Below the pieces are notes generated by a model, which was not told the origin of the DNA, made no database searches, and worked only from the letters and a program-made list of their open reading frames with translations. This document shows, one piece after another, positions 42,418 to 54,299 of a stretch of 64,000 bases of DNA. The DNA lies in contig JAWHQI010000049.1 in NCBI GenBank assembly GCA_033032865.1, positions 6,634,001 through 6,698,000 on the forward strand, given 5' to 3'. Each line of letters begins with the position of its first letter. Within the stretch, counting starts at the first letter, position 1. Source of the stretch: Dactylorhiza incarnata (lineage: Eukaryota > Streptophyta > Magnoliopsida > Asparagales > Orchidaceae). Both the position numbers and the translations under genes were made by a program.

Positions 42418-45400
42418 AGGAGGACAAGTATCTTTTCTCTGATCTTTAAGATTGGTGACAAGCTGTGCAAGCTCATTATAGATAGCGGTAGCTGTGTGAA
42501 TGTTATCTCTGAGAACGCCATTAAGCGTATGAATCTGACCACAGAACCACACCCCACTCCCTATCAGGTAGCTTGGATTAGCAAGGTTACCATCCCGGTT
42601 AGCAAGCGTTGCCTGGTCCCTCTTACCTTTAAATCTTACACGGATGAGGTCTGGTGTGACGTCCTTCCCATGGACGCGTGCCACGTGTTATTAGGCCTCC
42701 CTTGGATTTATGACCGTGACGTCACACATTTCGGTCGAGCCAATACTTATGAATTCAAATTCAACGGTAAGACCATCACATTGAGACCGACCGTTCCGAA
42801 GGAGCCGGTAGCTTTGGCTAAGGACAGTACTGTCCCGGCCGAGAGGAAGGCTTTGAGCCTAGTTGGTAGGAGAGAGTTTGTGAGAGATCCTTTTCTTGAG
42901 GGAGTTATGTACGCTTTAGTTCTTCTGAGTGCGAAGGGTGAATCAGAAGCGTTGGAGGAGTTGCCTAGGGAGTTACGAGCACTGTTGGACGAATATAAGG
43001 ACGTGTACCCAGACGAGTTGCCTTTTGTGTTACCTCCCTTGAGGAACATAAAGCATGCGATAGATCTCATTCCGGGTTCGTCCCTGCCCAACCAACCCCA
43101 CTATAGGCTTCATCCCGTGGCCCACAAAGAGCTGCAGACTCAGATCGAGGATTTGATGAAAAAGGGATTCATCAGGACTAGAATGAGTCCTTGTGCGGTG
43201 CCAGCCCTTCTTGCGCCCAAGAAGGATGGTACGTGGCGGATGTGTGTTGATAGCCGCGCTATCAACAAAATCACTATCAAGTACCAATTTCCTATACCGC
43301 GCTTAGATGACCTTATAGATGTCTTGTCTGGCGCCACGATATTTTCTAAGTTAGATTTACGGAGCGGCTATCACCAGATAAGGATCCGCGAGGGAGATGA
43401 GTGGAAGATGGCGTTCAAGTCTAAGGACGGGTTATACGAGTGGCTTGTGATGCCCTTCGGGCTATCCAATGCCCCCAGCACATTCTCCCGGATGATGACG
43501 CATGTCTTTCAGCCATTCATGGGGAAGTTCGTAGTTGTCTACTTCGATGACATCTTGGTTTACAGCACCACTACCACCGAGCACATCTCCCACATGAGAG
43601 TGGTTCTTTCCACCCTACGGAAGGAAACTTTATTTCTGAATCTCAAGAAATGCACTTTCCATGTTACGGAGGTGGAGTTTTTAGGCTACATCGTTGGAAC
43701 GGAGGGCATTAGGGTCGACCCTAGCAAGGTTAAGGTGATTAAGGACTGGCCCGTGCCGACCACGATACGTGAGGTGAGGAGCTTCCATGGGTTGGCAACT
43801 TTCTACCCCCGTTTCATCAAAGACTTTAGCAGCATCATGGCCCCCATTAGTGACTGCATGAAAAACGGTGAGTTTACTTGGAGGAAGTCCGCCACCTTCG
43901 CTTTCCAACGCATCAAAGAGCTTATGACAAAGGCACCCGTCTTACGTCTACCTGACTTCTCGAAAGTCTTTGAGCTTACTTGTGACGCTTCGGGCGTGGG
44001 GATAGGAGGTGTCTTGAGTCAGGAAGGGCACCCTGTGAGTTTCTTCAGTGAAAAGTTAGCGGGCGCTAAATCGAATTATTCCAACTATGATAGGAAATTT
44101 TATGCGGTCATTAGATGCTTGCACCGCTGGCGACATTATCTCCTCTCTAAGGAGTTCATGATCCTCTCCGATCACGAAGCATTACGATTTATCAATGGCC
44201 AACATAAAATCAGCCCGCGTCACGCCAAGTGGGTATCCTTCCTACAGGGTTACACGTTTAATCTCAAACATCTTAAGGGAGCGGACAATCGGGTTGCAGA
44301 CGCTCTTAGTCTCCTAGCCCTTTTAGTCACCACTATGGAGGTTAACGTTGTCGGGTTCGAGCGAATCAAAGATGAGTACGCTACATGCCCGGATTTTCAG
44401 GATTCTTACCTTTCTGCCCAGGATAGTTCCCCCACCACTATTACTGCGTTCGTTATCAAGGATGGTTACCTCTTTAGGCATGGGAAATTATGTATTCCGC
44501 AGTCATCTTTACGCCTCCATATCATCTGGGAACTGCATAGTGGCGGGTTGAGTGGCCACTTCGGTAGGGATAAGACTATCACCCTGGTTGAGGAAAAGTT
44601 CTATTGGCCAAATCTGAAGGCAATGGTAGGACGGGTAGTGAGTAGTTGCCGTACTTGCCAAGTTTCCAAGGGCACCAAAACCAACGCCGGGTTATATACT
44701 CCGTTGCCTATACCATCCGTACCTTGGGAGGATGTGAGCATGGACTTTGTCTTAGGCATACCCACCACTTTTCGTCGTCACGATTCTATCTTCGTAGTTG
44801 TGGATAGGTTCTCCAAAATGGCATACTTTATACCATGTACTAGAACCGACGACGCATCTCATATCACAAAGCTATATTTTAAGGAAGTCGTTAGTCACCG
44901 AGGAGTGCCGAAGACAATTGTCTCGGATAGGGATGTTAAGTATACGAGCTACTTCTGGAAGACACTTTGGATCCTAATGGGTATCAAACTATTGTTTTCC
45001 TCCGCCTATCATCCTCAAACCGATGGGCAAACTGAGGTGGTTAACCTGAGCCTAGGGAACCTTCTTAGATGTCTCGTGAGTGATCATAAAGGCACATAGG
45101 ATCTTATTCTTCCCCACGCTCAGTTAGCCTACAACAATTCCAAAAATCGGTCCACCGGTTTGTCGCCAAATGAGATTGTCCACGGGTACTAGGCCCCTGT
45201 GCCTCTTGACTTGGTTCCCTTGCCCCCAACATACAAGGAAAGTCAATTTGCACTCCTTCACCCAACATATTCACGACCTTCATGCACGTATACGAGCTAC
45301 CTTGACTGCTCAGTATGATTCTTATCAGGCACACGCCAATATACATCGGAGAGTGTCACACTTCAAGGTTGGCGATTTGGTCTTAGTACGATTAGTTCCC

Positions 45401-46083
45401 GAACGATTGCCATCTGGCACCGTTAGAAAGTTAGCACCTAAGCGCGCCGGCCCTTTTCGGATCATCAAGAAAATAGGTGACAACGCTTTTGTTTTGGATT
45501 TGCCTGCCGAATGGGGAATCTCCCCTATTTTAACGTCTCGAATTTAACGATGTTCGTATCGCCTCCACATGAGTTGAGTTATTTGACGTCTTCTCCTTCC
45601 ACCAAATCTTCTAATGGGTTGGGGAGTGGTAGTACGGATGACCTCTCGACAGGTATTTCACCGGATGGTAAGTCGCATACTTTTATTCCTACTGCTGATA
45701 TGTTTCCCAGGTTTCCGAAGACTTTTCTCACTCCGGACATGATACTGTCTGCGGAGCCACTTACTACCTCGGAGGGTGTTACTTACCGCTTACTCATCCG
45801 TTGGCGTGATCGCCCTCCTTCAGACGATTCTTGGGTCCTCGCGACAGAGCTTCAATGACTGGATGCTGATCTTCTCCGCCTCTACATTTCGGACCACGCA
45901 TCAGAGATGCTTGATTTTGAGTGGGGGAGGATTGATGGCGCGTCCCCTCCGACACTCCTTGATGATGATGACCCGGCTGCCGAGGCGCTGCGCCACAAAG
46001 AGCTGAGGCGCCATGATGATGCTGTTGGAAATCTGCATTATAATCTCGGCCCGCGGCGTGCCAAAACCGCCATGAAGAATTAA
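42418..46083 (+). pseudogene. pol: G domain 1 pol: protease, RT, RNase H, integrase, chromodomain-like tail
   Basis: Gypsy order. Protease IIDSGSC (Asp 42481); RT about 43150-43700 with YFDDILVYS at 43540; RNase H with LTCDASGVGIGG near 43978; integrase HHCC about 44530-44665, DDE following. TAG at 45097 (domain 2 has TGG) breaks integrase. TAG at 45190, frameshifts near 45250 and 45525 and TGA at 45856 are shared with domain 2. A GPFRIIKK motif (GPF/Y) lies near 45450. A chromodomain-like stretch (YRLLIRWRDRP...W) spans about 45781-45837. The frame then crosses into LTR2 and stops at TAA 46081-46083, so the last 50 codons would be encoded by the LTR. Confidence 0.9.
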
Positions 46084-47153
46084 ACTTTTTATGCATACAC
46101 TTTTATTTTATATTAATAAATATAAAATTATTTCATGATGATAATTTTATATTTATTAAAATGGTAGTAATTTTTAATTTTTAATTTCATGTTGGTGTGT
46201 ATTTAACCATGCGGATGGATGATATTTCATCTCCATCATGGATGGTTATTATTTTGTGTAAACTCCTATTTAAAGGGGTCCTTATGATGGAATGAGCATT
46301 AAAGATTAAAGCAAACCCTAAATCCCCCTTGGAAAATTTCGGCCAAGGTGGTGCTTCCCCCTTGCCGCCCCCTTCCTCTTGGTGTGACTCCAAGGCCGCC
46401 TCCCTCCATCCTCTTTGGTGCGACTCCGGCGAGACTTCCGATGTGCGACTCCAAGGAAGAAAGGGTGCTTCTCCGGTCAGTGCGACGCCGGTGGAATCGT
46501 GGAGAGAGAGAGAGATTCTCCCAACTTATCTTGTGTGTTCATCTTCTTGGTTGGGTAACCCCTTCCCTTGCTAGTGATTCTTTCTACGCTTTAGTTTGCG
46601 GAGGTTTTTGTCGAATCGTTTTATCAGTGACTTTAATTTTCTCGCTTGCAAAATCTGAAATCTAAGTGTTGTTATTGAATCTCTTGTTGTTCGGATCGGG
46701 TAGATCCGGTGCGGGAGCGAAACTTGGCCTAGCCTTGATTTGCTCTCCAAGATTGGCGCACTTGGCGCTAACAAGGGAGTTAATCTCAACTAACGTTTTA
46801 TCGCCGCTTGAATATTCACCACCGCTCCAAGAAAATTGTCGCTGCGTTTTGAAATGAATCGATTGATGGAATAGATGCTTGTGTAGGTGCGGTGAGTTGT
46901 GTGCTTGTTGGAGTGGTAGGTCTTAACGACGTTGTATCGAGTCCGACTTACGGTGAGTTGTGTGCTTGTTGGAGAGGTAGGTCCTAAGGACGTTGTATCG
47001 AGTCCCGAATATTTTTTATCCTTCGGATTCGGAGAGCCAACCGACCCCTTTTCGTTCGCTTTTGGTCGGATCCCTCCATTGTTATTTTATTCTCTGTGAT
47101 GAATGTTTGTTCCGTTAGCATAACGTCCTCGTCGTCACGGTACCCCTACATCA
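45933..47153 (+). repeat. G LTR2
   Basis: 1,221 bp, TGATGGCG...TACATCA; shared by both domains of the array. Preceded by a purine tract GAGTGGGGGAGGAT (45920-45932), the likely polypurine tract. Confidence 0.92.
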
Positions 47154-47635
47154 ATTTGGTATCAAAGACGGTCGTTTCAACTCGCACGTTGCAAATATCC
47201 TCGCTGCGATTCTTGTTGGTCGTTCTAATCAATAGGAAAATCTGAAAATTTTCGGATTGGTCTGCGTTTAGCAAAATCTCAGAAATTTAAAACTTGTCAG
47301 AAAATTCTGAAATTTTTTCTGTAGCTTCCTGCACGTATTTCCAGCAACATTAAAACTGAAACCTTTTCGATTCGTCCTCGTTAGGTCGGCCTAAAAATTG
47401 GAAGCGTCGTAATTCTATCTAGGTGGTGTGCGAATAGCGGTCTGAAATCTGAAATTTTTGTCAAACTTCAAATTTTTTTTTTTAACGATCTCCGTATTAC
47501 GCACATCAGGAATCTATAAAATATCCTATGTTCAATCTAGCTACAGCCCTAGGAAAAATCATCTTCCCAAAATTTTCCTGAACCTGAATGTGAACTAGGC
47601 TAGGCACGGAGTACACGACACCGTCTACATCTAGG

Positions 47636-48790
47636 ATGGCCGCGAATCAGCACAACAATCCCAACACCGAGGGCATAGCAGTCCTACGCACCGAGCTGAC
47701 TAACCTTAGGATGATGTTAGAACAAATCTTACGGAATCAAGGAGGACCGCCACCACCACCCGGTGATGTTGAGGGGCCCAACCGGCACCAACCGGTCACT
47801 GATTCGGATTCTGATGGGGGCTATCCATGAGTGCCTCCTCGAGAACGCCGCCCCTAGCATGGTTTCGATATCACTAGAGCCATCAAGATTGATGCCCCCG
47901 CCAACGATGGCATGGGAGACCCCCAGGTCTTCCTTAGCTGGGTAGTTGATATGGAATGTTACTACCAGTGGCACAATCTCACGGATCTCCAATAGGTCCA
48001 AGTCGCCCGGATGAAGTTGACAGATCGTGCGAAAACCTTTTGGCTGAATGAGGAAAGGAGGTTGGGAGCCGGACAAGAAGTCCCACCTATCGGATGGGCG
48101 GTGATGAAAAATTTGCTCACCGACCAATACGTTCCCGCTTACCACCGAACCCAAATGTTCGATGAACTAGCCACCCTGCGGCAAGGTTCAAAGTCGGTGG
48201 CCGAGTATATGGGAGAGTTGAAGGACCGTATGGTGCGTTGCGAGCTTAGGGAACCCCCAGAGGTCACATTATCCAGGTTTCGTAAGGGGCTTCAACCTGA
48301 CATCCAGCGGAAGCTCTTGCGCTATGGGCACACAGATCTGAAAACGACTTTCAATGCCGCCCTAGACATTGAAAAACACTTAGCCGCCAAGGCTCACTCC
48401 CATTATTCCCACACAAGGAATAAGACCACCGTTGCGGCGTCTTCTTCCACCTATCCGGACAGGGGAAAATCTAGAACCACCGAGTCTAAATCCATCGTGA
48501 TCACCGCTAGGAACACTAGGAACCCCACGAGTGAGTGTGTTCCCATTGGGAAAGTTAGCAAGGCCAATACCATGTGTTATTCTTGCGGTGTTCAAGGCCA
48601 CTATGCCTTTGAATGCCCAACTAAGACTAAGGTCGTTGCCCTCTTAGACATGGCCGCCAATTCTACTGATTATGTGTATGAGGCCGCTGAGGAGAGCGAC
48701 CCCGAAGGGGTCCCAAGCGATTTGGAAGACGATCCCCCCCTCATGGTGATGCGTTGTATTCTGACCACTCCACGTCCACTAGATGACTAG
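47636..48790 (+). pseudogene. gag: G domain 2 gag
   Basis: Copy of 41263-42417. Stops at 47828 (TGA; domain 1 has CGA), about 47855, about 47993 and 48788; the last three are shared with domain 1. The TAA of domain 1 at 41920 is absent here, so 48011-48787 is open and includes the core and the intact CCHC knuckle. Confidence 0.88.
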
Positions 48791-51700
48791 AGGAGGACGA
48801 GTATCTTTTCTCTGATCTTTAAGAGTGGTGACAAGCTGTGCAAGCTCATTATAGATAGCGGTAGCTGTGTGAATTTTATCTATGAGAACGCCGTTAAGCG
48901 TATGAATCTGACCACAGAACCACACCCCACACCCTATCAGGAAGCTTGGATTAGCAAGGTTACCATCCCGGTTAGCAAGCATTGCCTGGTCCCTCTTACC
49001 TTTAAATCTTACACGGATGAGGTCTGGTGTGACGTCCTTCCCATGGACGCGTGCCACGTGTTATTAGGCCTCCCTTGGATTTATGACCGTGACGTCACAC
49101 ATTTCGGTCGAGCCAATACTTATGAATTCAAATTCAACGGTAAGACCATCACATTGAGACCGACCGTTCCGAAGGAGCCGGTAGCTTTGGCTAAGGACAG
49201 TACTGTCCCGGCCGAGAGGAAGGCTTTGAGCCTAGTTGGTAGGAGAGAGTTTGTGAGAGATCCTTTTCTTGAGGGAGTTATGTACGCTTTAGTTCTTCTG
49301 AGTGCGAAGGGTGAATCAGAAGCGTTGGAGGAGTTGCCTAGGGAGTTACGAGCACTGTTGGACGAATATAAGGACGTGTACCCAGACGAGTTGCCTTCTG
49401 TGTTACCTCCCTTGAGGAACATACAGCATGCGATAGATCTCATTCTGGGTTCGTCCCTGCCCAACCAACCCCACTATAGGCTTCATCCCGTGGCCCACAA
49501 AGAGCTGCAGACTCAGATCGAGGATTTGATGAAAAAGGGATTCATCAGGACTAGAATGAGTCCTTATGCGGTGCCAGCCCTTCTTGCCCCCAAGAAGGAT
49601 GGTACGTGGCGGATGTGTATTGATAGCCGCGCTATCAACAAAATCACTATCAAGTACCAATTTCCTATACCGCGCTTAGATGACCTTCTAGATGTCTTGT
49701 CTGGCGCCACGATATTTTCTAAGTTAGATTTACGGAGCGGCTATCACCAGATAAGGATCCGCGAGGGAGATGAGTGGAAGATGGCGTTCAAGTCTAAGGA
49801 CGGGTTATACGAGTGGCTTGTGATGCCCTTCAGGCTATCCAATGCCCCCAGCACATTCTCCCGGATGATGACGCATGTCTTTCAGCCATTCATGGGGAAG
49901 TTTGTAGTTGTCTACTTCGATGACATCTTGGTTTACAGCACCACTACCACCGAGCACATCTCCCACATGAGAGTGGTTCTTTCCACCCTACGGAAGGAAA
50001 CTTTATTTCTGAATCTCAAGAAATGCACTTTCCATGTTACGGAGGTGGAGTTTTTAGGCTACATCGTTGGAACGGAGGGCATTAGGGTCGACCCTAGCAA
50101 GGTTAAGGTGATTAAGGACTGGCCCGTGCCGACCACGATACGTGAGGTGAGGAGCTTCCATGGGTTGGCAACTTTCTACCGCCGTTTCATCAAAGACTTT
50201 AGCAACATCATGGACCCCATTAGTGACTGCATGAAAAAGGGTGAGTTTACTTGGACGAAGTCCGCCACCTTCGCTTTCCAACGCAACAAAGAGCTTATGA
50301 CTGAGGCACCCGTCTTACGTCTACCTGACTTCTCGAAAGTCTTTGAGCTTACTTGTGACGCTTCGGGCGTGGGGATAGGAGGTGTCTTGAGTCAGGAAGG
50401 GCACCCTGTGAGTTTCTTCAGTGAAAAGTTGGCGGGCGCTAAATCGAATTATTCCAACTATGATAGGAAATTTTATGCGGTCATTAGATGCTTGCACCGC
50501 TGGCGACATTATCTCCTCGCTAAGGAGTTCGTGATCCTCTCCGATCACGAAGCATTACGATTTATCAATGGCCAACATAAAATCAGCCCGCGTCACGCCA
50601 AGTGGGTATCCTTCCTACAGGGTTACACGTTTAATCTCAAACATCTTAAGGGAGCGGACAATCGGGTTGCAGACGCTCTTAGTCTCCTAGCCCTTTTAGT
50701 CACCACTATGGAGGTTAACGTTGTCGGGTTCGAGCGAATCAAAGATGAGTACACTACATGCGCGGATTTTCAGGATTCTTACCTTTCTGCCCAGGATAGT
50801 TCCCCCACCACTATTACTGCGTTCGTTATCAAGGATGGTTACCTCTTTAGGCATGGGAAATTATGTATTCCGCAGTCATCTTTACGCCTCCATATCATCT
50901 GGGAACTGCATAGTGGCGGGTTGAGTGGCCACTTCGATAGGGATAAGACTATCACCCTGGTTGAGGAAAAGTTCTATTGGCCAAATCTGAAGGCAATGGT
51001 AGGACGGGTAGTGAGTAGTTGCCGTACTTGCCAAGTTTCCAAGGGCACCAAAACTAACGCCGGGTTATATACTCCGTTGCCTATACCATCCGTACCTTGG
51101 GAGGATGTGAGCATGGACTTTGTCTTAGGCCTACCCACCACTTTTCATCGTCACGATTCTATATTCGTAGTTGTGGATAGGTTCTCCAAAATGGCATACT
51201 TTATACCATGTACTAGAACCGACGACGCATCTCATATCACAAAGCTATATTTTAAGGAAGTCGTTAGTCACCGAGGAGTGCCGAAGACAATTGTCTCGGA
51301 TAAGGATGTTAAGTATATGAGCTACTTCTGGAAGACACTTTGGATCCTAAAGGGTATCAAACTATTGTTTTCCTCCGCCTATCATCCTCAAACCGATGGG
51401 CAAACTGAGGTGGTTAACCTGAGCCTAGGGAACCTTCTTAGATGTCTCGTGAGTGATCATAAAGGCACATGGGATCTTATTCTTCCCCACGCTCAGTTAG
51501 CCTACAACAATTCCAAAAATCGGTCCACCGGTTTGTCGCCAAATGAGATTGTCCACGGGTACTAGGCCCCTGTGCCTCTTGACTTGGTTCCCTTGCCCCC
51601 AACATACAAGGAAAGTCAATTTGCACTCCTTCACCCAACATATTCACGACCTTCATGCACGTATACGAGCTACCTTGACTGCTCAGTATGATTCTTATCA

Positions 51701-52456
51701 GGCACACGCCAATATACATCGGAGAGTGTCACACTTCAAGGTTGGCGATTTGGTCTTAGTACGATTAGTTCCCGAACGATTGCCATCTGGCACCGTTAGA
51801 AAGTTAGCACCTAAGCGTGCCGGCCCTTTTCGGATCATCAAGAAAATAGGTGACAACGCTTTTGTTTTGGATTTGCCTGCCGAATGGGGAATCTCCCCTA
51901 TTTTAACGTCTCGAATTTAACGATGTTCGTATCGCCTCCACATGAGTTGAGTTATTTGACGTCTTCTCCTTCCACCAAATCTTCTAATGGGTTGGGGAGT
52001 GGTAGTACGGATGACCTCTCGACAGGTATTTCACCGGATGGTAAGTCGCATACTTTTATTCCTACTGCTGATATGTTTCCCAGGTTTCCGAAGACTTTTC
52101 TCACTCCGGACATGATACTGTCTGCGGAGCCACTTACTACCTCGGAGGGTGTTACTTACCGCTTACTCATCCGTTGGCGTGATCGCCCTCCTTCAGACGA
52201 TTCTTGGGTCCTCGCGACAGAGCTTCAATGACTGGATGCTGATCTTCTCCGCCGCTACATTTCGGACCACGCATCAGAGATGCTTGATTTTGAGTGGGGG
52301 AGGATTGATGGCGCGTCCCCTCCGACACTCCTTGATGATGATGACCCGGCTGCCGAGGCGCTGCGCCACAAAGAGCTGAGGCGCCATGATGATGCTGTTG
52401 GAAATCTGCATTATAATCTCGGCCCGCGGCGTGCCAAAACCGCCATGAAGAATTAA
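48791..52456 (+). pseudogene. pol: G domain 2 pol
   Basis: As domain 1, but open from 48869 to TAG 51563 (about 900 codons) because the integrase Trp at 51470 is intact. Protease, RT (YFDD at 49913), RNase H and integrase HHCC and DDE are all seen. One RT residue differs: Arg for Gly in the MPFGLSNAP motif (near 49832), which could harm activity. Shared lesions: TAG 51563, two frameshifts (about 51620 and 51898), TGA 52229. The C-terminal frame again reads into LTR3, to TAA 52454-52456. Confidence 0.9.
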
Positions 52457-52904
52457 ACTTTTTATGCATGCACTTTTATTTTATATTAATAAATATAAAA
52501 TTATTTCATGATGATAATTTTATATTTATTAAAATGGTAGTAATTTTTAATTTTTAATTTCATGTTGGTGTGTATTTAACCATGCGGATGGATGATATTT
52601 CATCTCCATCATGGATGGTTATTATTTTGTGTAAACTCCTATTTAAAGGGGTCCTTATGATGGAATGAGCATTGAAGATTAAGGCAAACATTAAATCCCC
52701 CTTGGGAAATTTCGGCCAAGGTGGTGCTTCCCCCTTGCCGCCCCCCTTCCTCTTGGTGTGACTCCAAGGCCACCTCCCTCCATCCTCTTTGGTGCGACTC
52801 CGGCGAGACTTCCGATGTGCGACTCCAAGGAAGAAAGGGTGCTTCTCCGGTCGGTGCGACGCCGGTGGAATCGTGGAGAGAGAGAGATTCTCCCACCTTA
52901 TCTC
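52306..52904 (+). repeat. G LTR3, cut by E5
   Basis: First 599 bp of the LTR, then E5 starts at 52905. Flanking ATCTC (52900-52904) is the candidate E5 target duplication; uncut LTRs read ATCTT here. The rest of the LTR is outside the window. Confidence 0.9.
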
Positions 52905-53031
52905 TGTTGGAACATGGTCTTCTGCATCTCCTAGGTTTGAGAATAACAAATCCTATGTGTATTTGATCTTGTGTGTTTAAGTGTGCAGGTTAACATAGTC
53001 CATATGACTCAAGGAGGACTCATGATGACTG

Positions 53032-54210
53032 TGTTGAAATTGTTGAAGTGAAGTGGAAAAGAGTCCAGCCGGTCTGAAGGCTGAGACCGCAGAGACCGCG
53101 CGGTCTGCGCTGGTGCTCTGGCGGTTTGGTTCTGGCGATCCCGTGTGATCAGCCAGCTTGCTTCTTTGGTTTGGTCGCTGGTTCTGGCGACCTGTAGCAG
53201 GTTGTTTCCGGTCTTGTTCTAGTCGGTCTGTTCTTGGTTGACCGCTGTGACCGGGCGGTCTGGTTGTGCTGTTCTGGCGACTTGGTTCAAGTCAGCCAGT
53301 TGCTTCTCTGTGTTGGCGATCTCAGGAAGGGTGATCGCTGTGTCCGCACGGCTTGTGCGTGACTTGCTGCTGACTTCGGTCTTGGACTAAATTTTGTCCA
53401 AGTGCTGTGTTCGCGCGGTCTGGTTTTGGAGACCGTTCGCGAGCTGATGGGTGGTGACTGTATCCCGGTTTGTGCGGTGACGACATCCGTCCACCCGCCT
53501 ATAAATAGGGGTGCATGGCCCGTCATTCTTAACGAGAACTGTAAGAACAAGAGCCCGGATAGATTCTTGCGGTCTCAAGTTTGAGTTCGCGCGGCTTGGT
53601 TGTGAGTTAACCGTTTGTTGTGTTCGCAGGTTTGCGGTCAACAGGTTGCGGTCTCCTTCCTTGGTGATTTCCGGTGGCTCGAATAAACAGTTCGTCTGCG
53701 GTCTGTCAGCGAACTGGTTTATTGTTCTTGTGCTGTTCACAGCTAGCTCAGCGATCAGGCGACCTTCAGCGGTTAGGCGATCAGAGTTCGGTCTGGCGAC
53801 AGCTTCAGTTCTTTGTTCAGTTCAATAAGCTTCAGTTCGTGCGGTCTGGGATCGTGGGCTGGCAGTGCAGTTTGTCTGCTTCTGTTCGCGCGGTCTCAAG
53901 GTGTTTCTGCGGTCTGACTGTGCAAGCGGTGTGGAAGTACAGCAGAACAAACCGGGCGGTCTGAGCCTTTGTTGCAGTCCGAGCGGTCTCTTTCTGGCAG
54001 ACCGGCGGTTTCTGTTTTTGGTGTGTTTGTTCTTCTCGTCTCCGTGATTCTTATGAATCATGTCTCGCCATGTATACCTCGCATTGTAAAGCAGTTCTAT
54101 TTCAATAAAGATTTCTTGTGGTGCTGTTTTGGCATTGTGGTTGTTTGGCTATAACTCTTGTTGATGCAACTCCTGCTTACTCCTAAATGGTCCAGTCAAA
54201 AATTTTAACA
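53032..54210 (+). repeat. E6 5' LTR
   Basis: 1,179 bp, TGTTGAAATT...AATTTTAACA. Many GCGGTCTG/GACCGC motifs, some paired (AGACCGCGCGGTCT near 53085-53106; GGTCGC/GCGACC near 53164-53184). TATA box CTATAAATAG at 53499-53508. Confidence 0.95.
53499..53508 (+). promoter_or_regulatory. TATA box of E6 5' LTR
   Basis: CTATAAATAG, repeated at 58850-58859 in the 3' LTR; a close match to the plant TATA consensus. Confidence 0.8.
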
Positions 54211-54226
54211 TGGTATCAGAGGTAGG
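54211..54226 (+). promoter_or_regulatory. E6 primer binding site
   Basis: TGGTATCAGAGGTAGG directly after the LTR. Confidence 0.92.
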
Positions 54227-54299
54227 TTCCTGGAGTGGATAAGCAGTGATCAACTAGAGTTGCCATCGTCTTTGTGAAGAAGAGACCACATTGATTGCC

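Larger units (their letters stand above)
39552..52904 (+). mobile_element. G: tandem Ty3/Gypsy chromovirus-like array (three LTRs, two internal domains)
   Basis: LTR1 39552-40776, domain 1 40777-45932, LTR2 45933-47153, domain 2 47154-52305, LTR3 52306-52904 (cut by E5). Domains are 5,156 and 5,152 bp and nearly identical by eye, with most stops and both frameshifts in common. LTR2 and LTR3 agree with each other where LTR1 differs (start of the LTR and the TTTTTAATTTT stretch). This fits unequal recombination between LTRs rather than two independent insertions. Left flank CAATA (39547-39551) is the candidate target duplication. Confidence 0.92.

Noticed and set aside
53402..54154. Several short Arg/Ser/Cys-rich frames in E6 LTRs on both strands
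   Set aside because: They arise from the GCGGTCTG repeats and appear equally in both LTRs; no sign of coding.
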